A stretch of 64,000 nt of DNA from DLKC01 sp002478885. Lineage in GTDB: Bacteria; Bacteroidota; Bacteroidia; Chitinophagales; Chitinophagaceae. Positions 42,047-50,338 of the stretch are shown piece after piece (the stretch's first letter is position 1; the number at the start of each line of letters is the position of its first letter). Where the stretch lies: NCBI GenBank assembly GCA_046329585.1, contig JAXLUI010000001.1:2170001-2234000 (forward strand), read 5' to 3'. The notes under the pieces are model-generated. The model saw only the letters and a list, made by a program, of their open reading frames with translations. It had not been told where the DNA came from and did not search any database. The translations under genes and the position numbers were made by a program.

Positions 42047-42799
42047 ATGAATAAAACGATTGTATTTGCTTTTACTGCTGCCATTTTTAGTTCCTGTGGC
42101 TCAGGCACCGGAGAAGAAACAAAAACGGATACCACGGTTGCTGCAGCTCCGGCTGCAACTGATACTTCAGCAGCATGGACACCACTCTTCGACGGTACAA
42201 CTCTGGCCGGCTGGCATAGCTACGGTCAAACGGCTCCCGGCGCTGCATGGAATGTTGACAGTGCTGCCATCCACCTCGACGTATCGGCCAATAAAGGATA
42301 TCAAACAAAGGGCGGCGGCGATCTTGTAAGTAACGATGAATTTGAAAATTTCGACCTGAAGCTTGAATGGAAGATTGCTAAAAACGGCAACAGCGGAATT
42401 ATCTTCTACATCAACGAAGACACTGTTAAGTACAAAGAAAGCTGGAACACAGGTCTTGAAATGCAAGTGCTCGATAACGACGGGCACAGCGATGGAAAAA
42501 TTCCAAAGCATCGTGCAGGCAACCTTTACGATCTTATTGCCGCAAGCCCCGAAACCGTAAAGGGACCGGGCGAATGGAACCAGGTGGAGATCGTTTCCAA
42601 CAAAGGCCAGCTCGATTTTTATCTCAACGGAACCAAGGTTGTTTCAACAACACTGTGGGATGACAACTGGAAAAAACTTATCGCAGGCAGTAAATTTAAA
42701 GACATGCCAAATTGGGGTACCTTCACCAGGGGCCACATAGCGTTGCAGGATCATGGCAACGAAGTATGGTACCGGAATATCTCGATTAAAAAGTTATAG
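42047..42799 (+). CDS. DUF1080 / 3-keto-disaccharide hydrolase-domain lipoprotein
   Basis: 250 residues. The signal ends at AAIFSSCGS (lipobox), followed by a Thr/Ala linker. The DUF1080 concanavalin-like fold shows its hallmarks: WTPLFDGTTLAGWHSYG, NSGIIFYI, LEMQVLDNDGHSDGK, RAGNLYDL, GHIALQDHGNEVWYRNI. The Pfam family has been renamed for hydrolysis of 3-keto-glycosides, products made by sugar 3-dehydrogenases. Its presence next to GMC dehydrogenases is the main support for a 3-keto pathway here. It ends the plus-strand operon, with a terminator at 42821. Confidence 0.93.
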   Translation: MNKTIVFAFTAAIFSSCGSGTGEETKTDTTVAAAPAATDTSAAWTPLFDGTTLAGWHSYGQTAPGAAWNVDSAAIHLDVSANKGYQTKGGGDLVSNDEFENFDLKLEWKIAKNGNSGIIFYINEDTVKYKESWNTGLEMQVLDNDGHSDGKIPKHRAGNLYDLIAASPETVKGPGEWNQVEIVSNKGQLDFYLNGTKVVSTTLWDDNWKKLIAGSKFKDMPNWGTFTRGHIALQDHGNEVWYRNISIKKL

Positions 42800-42820
42800 A
42801 TTTTTCATTTTTTGAAGTGC

Positions 42821-42849
42821 AAAGGCCGCTGATTTTTCAGCGGCTTTTG
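42821..42849 (+). terminator. Intrinsic terminator after the DUF1080 gene
   Basis: AAAGGCCGCTGA and TCAGCGGCTTTT form a stem with one bulged G and a TTTT-type loop, followed by GTTTTTATG. It lies 22 bases after the stop codon. Confidence 0.75.
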
Positions 42850-42889
42850 TTTTTATGTGCCCGGCATTCGTATTGCATTGCAACACCTG

Positions 42890-42908
42890 TTGCGTCGCAC
42901 ACTTCAGC
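42890..42908 (-). repeat. Extragenic palindromic repeat arm
   Basis: TTGCGTCGCACACTTCAGC, a near-consensus inverse arm in the spacer before the YdeI-like gene, just past a terminator. Confidence 0.7.
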
Positions 42909-43037
42909 GTACCTAACAATATGGAGCAGGTTCATTGCCTTATTTCTTTTCGTTACACAGCGGGATGGAAGAACAAAAATCTCCAACAAATTTCTAAATT
43001 GCACTAACCACTTATTCGTCCAACAAAAAATTTTGCC

Positions 43038-43652
43038 ATGCCCACAACCGATCCGCGCATCGACGCATATATTGAAAAATCACAAGACTTTGCGAAGCCG
43101 ATATTAAAACACCTTAGAGCCCTTGTGCACAAGGCTTGTCCGGGCGTGGAAGAAACCATGAAATGGAGTTTTCCCAACTATTCTTACAAGGGCGCCATCC
43201 TTTGCAATATGGCTTCTTTCAAACAACACTGTGCCTTTGGGTTTTGGAAAGCCTCTCTGATGAAAGACCCCCAGGGCCTGTTCAATAAAGATGGGCACAA
43301 TTCTATGGGGCAGTTTGACCGTATTACCTCGGTAAAAGATTTACCCGCCGATAAAATATTAATCGCTTATATAAGAGAAGCGGCCACGCTAAATGAAGAC
43401 GGCGTTAAAGTAGTGAAGAAAAAGTCAGCTGTTCCGCAGGTTACTGAAACCCCCGATGACCTGCTCGCTGCGCTTAAAAAGAATAAAAAAGCCCAGGCGA
43501 CCTTCGATGCATTCAGCCCGTCGAATAAAAAGGAATATATTCTATGGATTACTGAAGCAAAAACGGAAGCAACACGCACCAAGCGGTTGGAAACCGCCAT
43601 CGAATGGATGAGCGAAGGCAAAGCCAGGAACTGGAAATATGAGCGATGCTGA
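43038..43652 (+). CDS. YdeI/OmdA-family protein with DUF1801 domain
   Basis: 204 residues, cytoplasmic. The N-terminal half is DUF1801-like (YIEKSQDFAKPILKHLRAL, ETMKWSFPNYSYKGAIL). The C-terminal half is the OmdA (Bacteriocin-protection YdeI) region, with DDLLAALKKNKKAQATFDAF, SNKKEYILWITEAK and RTKRLETAIEWMSEG. Members are linked to peptide resistance in some species, but the biochemical role is not settled. It is monocistronic, with a bidirectional terminator at its end. Confidence 0.88.
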   Translation: MPTTDPRIDAYIEKSQDFAKPILKHLRALVHKACPGVEETMKWSFPNYSYKGAILCNMASFKQHCAFGFWKASLMKDPQGLFNKDGHNSMGQFDRITSVKDLPADKILIAYIREAATLNEDGVKVVKKKSAVPQVTETPDDLLAALKKNKKAQATFDAFSPSNKKEYILWITEAKTEATRTKRLETAIEWMSEGKARNWKYERC

Positions 43653-43670
43653 GTATTGTTGCTTGCGCAC

Positions 43671-43685
43671 CAGTGAGTGACACAA
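43671..43685 (+). repeat. Extragenic palindromic repeat arm (TGACACAA variant)
   Basis: CAGTGAGTGACACAA, followed by CGGAAGCTC, a shortened copy of the ACAAGTGAGTGACACAA arm lying just after the stop of the YdeI-like gene. Confidence 0.6.
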
Positions 43686-43721
43686 CGGAAGCTCGGTAAA
43701 GATATTCAGTTGGTAACATAA

Positions 43722-43754
43722 AAAAAACGGAAGCGATTGCTTCCGTTTTTTTTT
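43722..43754. terminator. Bidirectional intrinsic terminator
   Basis: AAAAAACGGAAGC-GATT-GCTTCCGTTTTTT is a perfect stem with A and T tracts on opposite sides. It would end both the plus-strand YdeI-like gene and the minus-strand efflux adaptor gene. Confidence 0.88.
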
Positions 43755-43767
43755 AAAGTTTATTATG

Positions 43768-45141
43768 CTAAGGCTTTGCAGTATTGAAGCTCTGGATGAG
43801 TTCATCCTTGGTAACCACTTTTACTTTGGCGCTGTCTCTAAGCTGCTTGCTCACTACATCGTAAGGCGCCGTTATCACCTTTTCATTTGCCTTAATGCCC
43901 TCTTTTATTTCGATATAGTTAATGTCTTGAATGTCGGTCTTAACAGGCTTGCGGTGAACAATACCAGTAGTATCTACCACGAACACCACTTCCACAATGT
44001 CGGAATCTGATGCTGCCGATTCCAGTTTGCTTACATCATCGGTCTTGTTATCGGAACTGCCACCACTGGGTGAATTATTGTTGCGCTTATCGCGGGTCGT
44101 TACGGAATTTAAGGGAACTGCCAAAACATTTTTATGTGTTTGCGTTTGAATGTCTGCGCTGGCGCTCATATTTGGCCTGAAAGGAAAAGGCTGGCCTTTT
44201 ACGATGAGGTCTTTATAAGTGTCGGGGATAAGCCTGATATGCACCTGGTAATTGGTAACCTGCGTTGAAGAGGAACTGGAGGTTAATGTGCTGGTAACAG
44301 GGTTGGCAATTTTGTAAACCACGCCCTTGAACTTACGGTTGTTGAACGCGTCGATCTCAACAAGTGCGGTATCGCCGAGTTTCACTTTTGGAATATCATT
44401 CTCACCAACATCAACCTGTGTTTCAATACTGCCCAGGTCTGCAATACGCATCATTTCGGTACCCACATTAAAGCTATTACCGGCAACTCGTTCGCCCTTT
44501 TTAACGCTCAGTAAACTGATAACGCCATCCATCGGAGCCGTGATGGTTGTGCGGCTTACATCTTTCTGGGCTTTGGTAAGGCTTGCCTGTGCGCTTTGAA
44601 CATTGGCCTGGCCTGCACGTATACTTTGTTTGGCGGCTTCATAGTTGGCTTTTGCAGAAAGATAAGCCTGCTGCGCTGTTTCAAATTCTGATTGTGATAT
44701 TACTTTTTGATCAAGCAATGTTTTTTGCCTGTTATATGCTGCTTCGGCCTGGTCGAGCGTTGCTTTTAATGCGTTCAGTTGCGAACTTGAGTTGGCAACC
44801 TGCGCTTCTGACTGGGTAACCATAGCCGCGGCCTGGTCTCTCTGTGAAGCGTAGATATCTGCGTAAATGGTTGCAAGCACCTGTCCCTTTTTAACGGTAT
44901 CGCCTTCAATTACATTCAACGAAACAATTTCACCTGAAATGTCGGGACTTATTTTTACTTCTATCTCCGGGAACACCTTGCCGCTGGCAGTTACCACTTC
45001 GGTAATATCGCGGTAAGCAGCCTGCTCCGCTGTAACTTTTGTTCCTTCATCACCACCAATTACACCCGCTTTATTAAGTCCGATTAATACGCCGATAATT
45101 ACAACAAGTATGATAATTATCCATTTAAATTTTTTCTTCAT
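43768..45141 (-). CDS. HlyD/MacA-type efflux periplasmic adaptor
   Basis: 457 residues. One N-terminal membrane anchor (KWIIIILVVIIGVLIGL), then a lipoyl half (GEIVSLNVIEGDTVKKGQ), a long alpha-hairpin coiled coil (about 90-190), the second lipoyl half (ITAPMDGVISLLSVKKGE) and a beta-barrel/MPD region (VEIDAFNNRKFKGVV). Layout and length fit MacA-like adaptors. It is the second gene after a TolC-type channel. No permease gene follows; a terminator does. Confidence 0.92.
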   Translation of the reverse strand: MKKKFKWIIIILVVIIGVLIGLNKAGVIGGDEGTKVTAEQAAYRDITEVVTASGKVFPEIEVKISPDISGEIVSLNVIEGDTVKKGQVLATIYADIYASQRDQAAAMVTQSEAQVANSSSQLNALKATLDQAEAAYNRQKTLLDQKVISQSEFETAQQAYLSAKANYEAAKQSIRAGQANVQSAQASLTKAQKDVSRTTITAPMDGVISLLSVKKGERVAGNSFNVGTEMMRIADLGSIETQVDVGENDIPKVKLGDTALVEIDAFNNRKFKGVVYKIANPVTSTLTSSSSSTQVTNYQVHIRLIPDTYKDLIVKGQPFPFRPNMSASADIQTQTHKNVLAVPLNSVTTRDKRNNNSPSGGSSDNKTDDVSKLESAASDSDIVEVVFVVDTTGIVHRKPVKTDIQDINYIEIKEGIKANEKVITAPYDVVSKQLRDSAKVKVVTKDELIQSFNTAKP

Positions 45142-45218
45142 GATGATTTATTCTAATTGTAAAAAACCGGTTTATGTTTTGTAAATACTGTATTGCCTAA
45201 AGCCGGCGAATAGTTCGG

Positions 45219-46646
45219 TTAAAGTTTAACACCCTGGCCTTTATAAAATTCCAGCACTTTCATTTTAAAAACGTAGTCGTAATGGTTGGCCAGCTGCTGC
45301 AGTTTTGCTTTTAATAAATTGTTCTGGTTGGTGATAAGATCAATAGTAGAAAGCAGGCCCACTTCATATCGCTTGGCTGCAAAATCATAAGCCTTTTGGG
45401 AAGAGCTTACCGTTTTTATTCCAGCTATATATTTTTCAAACGCTGCAACAGCATTTGTATAAGCAGTGTAAATATTCGACTGAAGTGTTTGATTTGATTT
45501 ATCTCTTTGAAGCTTAAGGCTTTCAAGATCAAGTTTAGACCGCGCATAGGTATTGCGGTAGATCCCGTTATTAAAGATCGGTACATTAATACCAATGCCA
45601 ATACTTTGGCTAAAGTTGTTATTCAGCTGATCAAAATATTTGGTTTTGCCATATGTATTTAAAGTAAGCGGATCATTAGGATAAACATGGTAAATAGTCC
45701 CATTCACATCAACTTTGCCGATAGAAGGGTTAGCCTGGTAAGATCCTGTTATACCCTGGGCTTTGCTGTTGAATGTTGATGCGAGGGAATAAAAACCACC
45801 AAGCGAAGGGTAAAGCTGCGCTTTATCAGCCTTAATAACGCTCTCTGCTCCCTTTATTCTCATGTCATTCGCCTTCTGCTCAGGTTGTGTGTTCAATGCA
45901 AGCTGGTAAACATAATCGGGTTGCATCTCGGCAATGGGTTCTAAAGGAATGTTATCGACAGGAGGTGTATCCACATCGAACGGCGCAGCCATGTCTATAT
46001 TCAAAAGTGCCTTCAACAATAACTTGTTTTGTTCCAACGTGGTTTTGGCTGCAATAAGATTACTGCTATCGGTCGCCAGTTGCGCTTCCAGTTCAACAAG
46101 GTTTAATTCAGGCAAAGCTCCTGCAAGCACTTTCTTTTGCGTGATGTCGTACTGCGCTTTTGTTTGCTGTGCCTGTATTTCGCTGATGTTTACCTGCTCA
46201 TTGGCAGCCAGCACCTGCAGGTAATAAGACGCTACGTTTAATGCAACATCGTTTGCGGCTCTGTCTTTGTCAAACATGGCAGCCTGTGCATTAAATTCGG
46301 CAGAGCTCTGAAGGTTTTTATACCTTCCGAAACTATAAATCGGTGCCTGGCCCTGCAACTGGTACTGGTTATACAACAGTTCCTGGTTGGTATAAAGGTT
46401 GGTTGTCGGATCGATAGAACGACCAAACTGTAAACCAATATTACTTGAGAAGCCTGCTGTCGGCCACTTGTTTTGTTTCGCCTGTAGTACCTGTATTTCG
46501 GCTATTCTTGCCTGCACATCGGCTTGCTTAACAGAAATGTTGTTTTTCATAGCGTAGTCGACACATCGCCGGAGATCCCATTTCTCTTGTGCAAAAATCA
46601 TGGCTGGCAGTAGTAAGAAAAGCAGCCCTAAAAGTCTTTTTCCCAT
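45219..46646 (-). CDS. TolC-family outer-membrane efflux protein
   Basis: About 475 residues from MGKRLLGLLFLLLPAMIFAQ. An in-frame ATG at 46676 would lie upstream of the -7 box TACTTTTG (46658-46651), so the shorter start is preferred, and the transcript would be almost leaderless. The body shows two OEP repeats with characteristic openings (WDLRRCVDYAMKNNISVKQ; long helices rich in Ala/Gln/Asn; NVASYYLQVLAANEQVN). It forms the outer-membrane channel partner of the adaptor at 43768. Confidence 0.9.
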   Translation of the reverse strand: MGKRLLGLLFLLLPAMIFAQEKWDLRRCVDYAMKNNISVKQADVQARIAEIQVLQAKQNKWPTAGFSSNIGLQFGRSIDPTTNLYTNQELLYNQYQLQGQAPIYSFGRYKNLQSSAEFNAQAAMFDKDRAANDVALNVASYYLQVLAANEQVNISEIQAQQTKAQYDITQKKVLAGALPELNLVELEAQLATDSSNLIAAKTTLEQNKLLLKALLNIDMAAPFDVDTPPVDNIPLEPIAEMQPDYVYQLALNTQPEQKANDMRIKGAESVIKADKAQLYPSLGGFYSLASTFNSKAQGITGSYQANPSIGKVDVNGTIYHVYPNDPLTLNTYGKTKYFDQLNNNFSQSIGIGINVPIFNNGIYRNTYARSKLDLESLKLQRDKSNQTLQSNIYTAYTNAVAAFEKYIAGIKTVSSSQKAYDFAAKRYEVGLLSTIDLITNQNNLLKAKLQQLANHYDYVFKMKVLEFYKGQGVKL

Positions 46647-46650
46647 AAAA

Positions 46651-46658
46651 CAAAAGTA
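46651..46658 (-). promoter_or_regulatory. -7 promoter box of the tolC/hlyD pair
   Basis: TACTTTTG on the minus strand is an exact TAnnTTTG match ending four bases before the preferred ATG. The nearest TTG upstream is 25 bases away, slightly beyond the usual 17-23. Confidence 0.45.
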
Positions 46659-46788
46659 ACTGAAACATCTTTTCATTGCTGATCAAAATATTATGAACGG
46701 GTATGAACGATTTTATTAGGCGTTATACTGGTATTACATTATGGCCGCCAGCACCGTTATTACGGGAGCCGGTGCCAGGTGTTCAAAA

Positions 46789-46807
46789 GTACAAGAGTGC
46801 GACGCAA
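46789..46807 (+). repeat. Extragenic palindromic repeat arm
   Basis: GTACAAGAGTGCGACGCAA, a perfect copy of the consensus arm followed by CGAATG, between the trans-sulfuration gene and the efflux pair. Confidence 0.85.
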
Positions 46808-46847
46808 CGAATGTTTTATTAAATTACAAAAGCCTGGCCCATAAAAT

Positions 46848-48029
46848 TTATTCAACGCGCTCTATGGCGTCGAATGCCTGCTGCAGGTCTGCAATAATAT
46901 AACCGGCATCTTCCAGGCCACAATAAAGCCGCAGTTGCCGGTGCTCCTGCGAGGCAGGGTTGAAATCTTCGCGTTTCATACCTGAGCATTTGGGAATAAT
47001 AAGCGACTCGTGGCCGCCCCAGCTGACGGCCATAAAAATATGTTTCAGCGAATTGCAAAAAGTTTCGATGGTTGTTACATCTTTGGCCTTAATCACAAAA
47101 GTGAGCAGTCCGCAACCGCCACTCATCTGCTGCATGGCAAGCTGGTATTGGGGAAAATCGCTGCTAAAAGGAAAAATCACTTTCTCCACGCGGTCGTGAC
47201 TGTTCAGAAAATCAACGATGGCCTGCGTCGTTCGGGTAATTCTTTCGAGCCTTGCCGGAAGCGTTCTTAACCCACGTATAAGCAGCCACGCATTAAACGG
47301 TTGAATGCCGCTGCCGATATTGAGGTATTCGCTGTTAAAGATTCGTTCGATCATTGCCTTGCTTCCGGACAATACGCCTGCAACAGTATCGCTGTGCCCA
47401 CCTATATATTTTGTAGCCGATTGCAGTACCAGGTCAATACCATATGTAACGGGCTTTTGAAAAACCGGTGTGCAGTAACTGTTATCGCAAATGGTTATAA
47501 TGCCGTGTTCTTTTGCCAGTGCTGCTACAGCGCGGAGGTCTTGCAGTTCGTAGGTCCAGCTGTTGGGCGACTCAAGATAATAAATTGCGGTATTGGGTTT
47601 TGTGGCATCGGCAAAATGTTGAATATCGGTTCCGTCAATATAAGTGGTACTTACATTAAACCTTGGCAGGATATCGTTGAACATTTTCTGCGCCCACGTA
47701 TAAACACCTTTTACGCTTACAATATGGTCGCCGCTTTTTACATTGGCAAGCACCGATGCAAAGATGGCTGCTGCACCGCTGTTAAATACGAGGCAATCTT
47801 CGGCTGCATCAAGCGCTGCCAGCTTTTTACGCAGAATTTCAACGGTTGGGTTTAGCCCACGGCTATAAAGCCAGGTGGAATATTCATCTTCAAATGAATG
47901 CCTGAGTTCGTCCACCGTCTTGAAAGCAAAATTGCTTGTTTGAACAATGGGCGGCGCAATGGCCCGAAAATAGTTATCCCTGTCTTCTGCAAATTCGTTG
48001 AGAATAAAGGAAAGTTCCATATTATCCAT
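46848..48029 (-). CDS. Trans-sulfuration (Cys/Met metabolism) PLP-dependent enzyme
   Basis: 393 residues. Typical Cys_Met_Meta_PP features: YSRGLNPTVEILRKKLAALD, the PLP-phosphate segment FNSGAAAIFA, the Asp pairing with the ring nitrogen in TICDNSYCTP, and Schiff-base Lys in QSATKYIGGHSD. The C-terminus has SWGGHESLI and RLYCGLED. Members are cystathionine gamma-synthases, beta/gamma-lyases or methionine gamma-lyases, and specificity cannot be set by eye. It acts in the cytoplasm on sulfur amino acids and stands alone, divergent from the MerR gene. Confidence 0.92.
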   Translation of the reverse strand: MDNMELSFILNEFAEDRDNYFRAIAPPIVQTSNFAFKTVDELRHSFEDEYSTWLYSRGLNPTVEILRKKLAALDAAEDCLVFNSGAAAIFASVLANVKSGDHIVSVKGVYTWAQKMFNDILPRFNVSTTYIDGTDIQHFADATKPNTAIYYLESPNSWTYELQDLRAVAALAKEHGIITICDNSYCTPVFQKPVTYGIDLVLQSATKYIGGHSDTVAGVLSGSKAMIERIFNSEYLNIGSGIQPFNAWLLIRGLRTLPARLERITRTTQAIVDFLNSHDRVEKVIFPFSSDFPQYQLAMQQMSGGCGLLTFVIKAKDVTTIETFCNSLKHIFMAVSWGGHESLIIPKCSGMKREDFNPASQEHRQLRLYCGLEDAGYIIADLQQAFDAIERVE

Positions 48030-48155
48030 TCAGTCAGTTTTTGAAGTGATATGCCTGCCGGTAAGCCATGGCAATATAAAGCCGTTAACAACAAGGATGA
48101 AATTATTTTACAGGCTCACATTTTCTGCACACTAACTTAAGGCACTTTATTTGCT

Positions 48156-48180
48156 TTGTAAATGATCACTACATTTACAA
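48156..48180. promoter_or_regulatory. Operator-like inverted repeat at the MerR gene start
   Basis: TTGTAAATG-N7-CATTTACAA is a perfect 9-base inverted repeat ending one base before the ATG at 48182. It overlaps TACATTTA (48170-48177, one off TAnnTTTG), with TTG at 48151. No ribosome binding site fits in the space. It is a good candidate for self-regulation. Confidence 0.6.
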
Positions 48181-48181
48181 T

Positions 48182-49309
48182 ATGCAGCAATTAGACTTGT
48201 TTTCCGTTTTTGAAAAAGCAACACCTGAGGTAAAACCGGGTAAGAAGGTTGTGTCGGAAAAAGAAAAAAGCATTGCGGCAAAAACTATCGCTGCAGGTTC
48301 CGATCCATTACCGGCAAAAGAACCTGTTACGGCCCCCGCTCCAGATCCGGTGCCGCAACCTGAACCGGTGCCATTGCCAAAGCCCGATCCGGTAACCGTT
48401 CCTGTGCCGCCTCCGACCCCCAACCCTGCCCCGCAACCTGAGCCCACGCCGCTGCCTGAGCCTGCTCCTGAACCGCTGCCAGGCCCTGAACCGGAACCTT
48501 TGCCAAAACCAGGGCCCGAAATAGAACCGGAACCTGAACCAATGCCATTTTATGAACCCGAACCTGCCTCAGGCCCGGAAATTATAGGTGACACCGCCGT
48601 TAAGATCACTGATGATATCGTAGCACAACACGCAGCACATATACCACAAACATCAACCGTTTCTTATTACGATGACGAGATCAATGACGGGTTTACACAG
48701 TACCACACTGAAGATTACGACACAGATGATATTATTCCACTGGCAGACTATTCAGATATTGCAATAGAAGAGCCGGGAGACGAAATCATTGATAAGGCCG
48801 CTGACGAGTCCATGCCCCAAAATGCAGGCAGCACCGCAGAACAACAACCCGAAGTTACCACAACCGTAAAAGAGCCATTTTTAAAAGAGAAAGAGGCAAC
48901 GAGGCCCTCAGGCAAAAGAGGCAGGATGTCTTTTAAAGAAATGGATGCTGAACTGGTAATGGTTGATGTTCCCGACGATGATATTCTTTTCAAAAAACAA
49001 TATTACAGCATGGGTGAGGTCGCGAAATGGTTTCACGTAAACCAGTCACTGCTTCGCTACTGGGAAAATGAATTTGATATTTTAAAACCCCGCAAAACAC
49101 GAAAGGGCGACAGGCTGTTCCGGCCCGAAGACATTAAGAATTTACAGTTGATTTATTTCCTCCTGCGCCATAGAAAGTTTTCCATTGAAGGCGCCAAACA
49201 ATACCTGAAAGATAACCGGCAAAAGGCAGATTTGCATATGCAGCTTATACAATCTTTAACAAAGTTCCGCTCCTTTCTTCTTGAAGTGAAAGTTAATTTA
49301 GGGGCATGA
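48182..49309 (+). CDS. MerR-family regulator with long Pro/Glu-rich N-terminal region
   Basis: 375 residues. The C-terminal ~100 residues are a MerR helix-turn-helix (YYSMGEVAKWFHVNQSLLRY from 274, WENEFDILKPRKT, GDRLFRPEDI) with a short coiled tail. The first ~270 residues are unusual: after MQQLDLFSVFEK comes a tract of about 90 residues dominated by Pro-Glu-Pro and Pro-x-Pro units (near 50-140), then an acidic region. Bacteroidota MerR proteins of this type are usually near 110-150 residues by my recollection. The stop overlaps the next gene by four bases. Confidence 0.88.
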   Translation: MQQLDLFSVFEKATPEVKPGKKVVSEKEKSIAAKTIAAGSDPLPAKEPVTAPAPDPVPQPEPVPLPKPDPVTVPVPPPTPNPAPQPEPTPLPEPAPEPLPGPEPEPLPKPGPEIEPEPEPMPFYEPEPASGPEIIGDTAVKITDDIVAQHAAHIPQTSTVSYYDDEINDGFTQYHTEDYDTDDIIPLADYSDIAIEEPGDEIIDKAADESMPQNAGSTAEQQPEVTTTVKEPFLKEKEATRPSGKRGRMSFKEMDAELVMVDVPDDDILFKKQYYSMGEVAKWFHVNQSLLRYWENEFDILKPRKTRKGDRLFRPEDIKNLQLIYFLLRHRKFSIEGAKQYLKDNRQKADLHMQLIQSLTKFRSFLLEVKVNLGA

Positions 49310-49842
49310 TAACACATCTGAAAAAGCTCGCATTTATAAGCCTGGTTTTTTACGCAAGCATCAGTAACCCTCTCAACGCACAGTCAAAAAAATTCGACAT
49401 AAGCTATGATACTTCCGGCCAAAAGGTATTAACAGGATTACTAACCCGCGCCGATATTGCCAGCGATACTGCGTTCAAATGGTTTGCAGCAAACATGAAA
49501 TTAGGAGCCGCCGACGCAGCCGCCATTGCTGCATTTCAAAAGAATGCCGCCAAATTCCAGGTCGTTATTTTTGCCGGCACCTGGTGTGAAGATTCCCAAA
49601 ACCTGTTGCCCGTTTTTTACCGGCTGGCCGATAAAAGCGGTTACCCTGACAGCAGTATCACATTAATCGGCTTAGACCGCAATAAAAAAACTTTAAACAA
49701 TCTTCATGCGGTATTTAATGTCACCCATACACCAACTTTTATCGTAATGAAAGACGGAAAAGAAATTGGCCGGGTAGTAGAGTACGGTAAGTATGGACAG
49801 GTAGACAAAGAACTCGGTGAGATCGTACGTACGATTGAATAA
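49306..49842 (+). CDS. Exported thioredoxin-like protein with CxxS site
   Basis: 178 residues. The signal peptide is AFISLVFYASISNPLNAQ. The thioredoxin-fold core begins QVVIFAGTWCEDSQNLLPVF, and the active site is Cys-Glu-Asp-Ser, not CxxC, so it is a monothiol type. The cis-Pro is in THTPTFIVMKDGKEIGR. It is translationally coupled to the MerR gene (ATGA overlap). A role in periplasmic thiol handling is likely, with reductant and partner unknown. Confidence 0.85.
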   Translation: MITHLKKLAFISLVFYASISNPLNAQSKKFDISYDTSGQKVLTGLLTRADIASDTAFKWFAANMKLGAADAAAIAAFQKNAAKFQVVIFAGTWCEDSQNLLPVFYRLADKSGYPDSSITLIGLDRNKKTLNNLHAVFNVTHTPTFIVMKDGKEIGRVVEYGKYGQVDKELGEIVRTIE

Positions 49843-49882
49843 ATTTATTGGTAGCCGGCTCCGGTTTTTCATGGCAGCATCG

Positions 49883-49901
49883 TTGTGTCACTCACTTGTA
49901 C
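49883..49901 (-). repeat. Extragenic palindromic repeat arm
   Basis: TTGTGTCACTCACTTGTAC, preceded by GGCAGCATCG and followed by GTTCTGTTCA. Perfect TCACTC-type inverse arm between convergent genes. Confidence 0.85.
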
Positions 49902-49933
49902 GTTCTGTTCATTTTGGAGGCAAAAAAACAGGT

Positions 49934-50326
49934 TTATACAGTCAACCGGTTCAACACTGACATCGCAGCATTTCCATCTTTTACAGCAACAAAAATATGA
50001 TCGTGATAATAACCGGCAACCACGTTGCAGCTAATGCCGTTTTGTGCCAACGCATTTGAAAATGCTGCCGTCAATCCAACGGCGTCTAATGCAGAATGAA
50101 CCGTAAGTGTGATCCAGGAAGCAACAAAATTATAGTCGAGTGCCAGGCTATCGGCAACCTGCCTGTTCAATACAACGGTATAGCCTTCAGCCTCTCTCAA
50201 AAAGAAAACAGCATCATGCAGGTTTACCTGCACAATATCCTGGACAACGCAAAACACGAATTCACCTTCATTCAGCCGGGGCTTCATCGATTTTAAAAGT
50301 TTATCCAGGTTTGTTTCACCAGCCAT
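49934..50326 (-). CDS. ACT-domain protein
   Basis: 130 residues, cytoplasmic. It resembles the small paired-ACT family (LDKLLKSMKPRLNEGEFVFC; ITLTVHSALDAVGLTAAFSNAL; NGISCNVVAGYYHDHIFVAV). ACT folds bind amino acids, and members of this stand-alone group have no assigned process that I know. The stop of the upstream hydrolase gene is 12 bases away, so the two are probably cotranscribed. Confidence 0.85.
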   Translation of the reverse strand: MAGETNLDKLLKSMKPRLNEGEFVFCVVQDIVQVNLHDAVFFLREAEGYTVVLNRQVADSLALDYNFVASWITLTVHSALDAVGLTAAFSNALAQNGISCNVVAGYYHDHIFVAVKDGNAAMSVLNRLTV

Positions 50327-50338
50327 ACATGCAGGGTT

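Noticed and set aside
48175..48548. Minus-strand Gly/Ala-rich frames opposite the MerR gene
   Set aside because: They are the complement of the Pro-Glu tract and have no other support.
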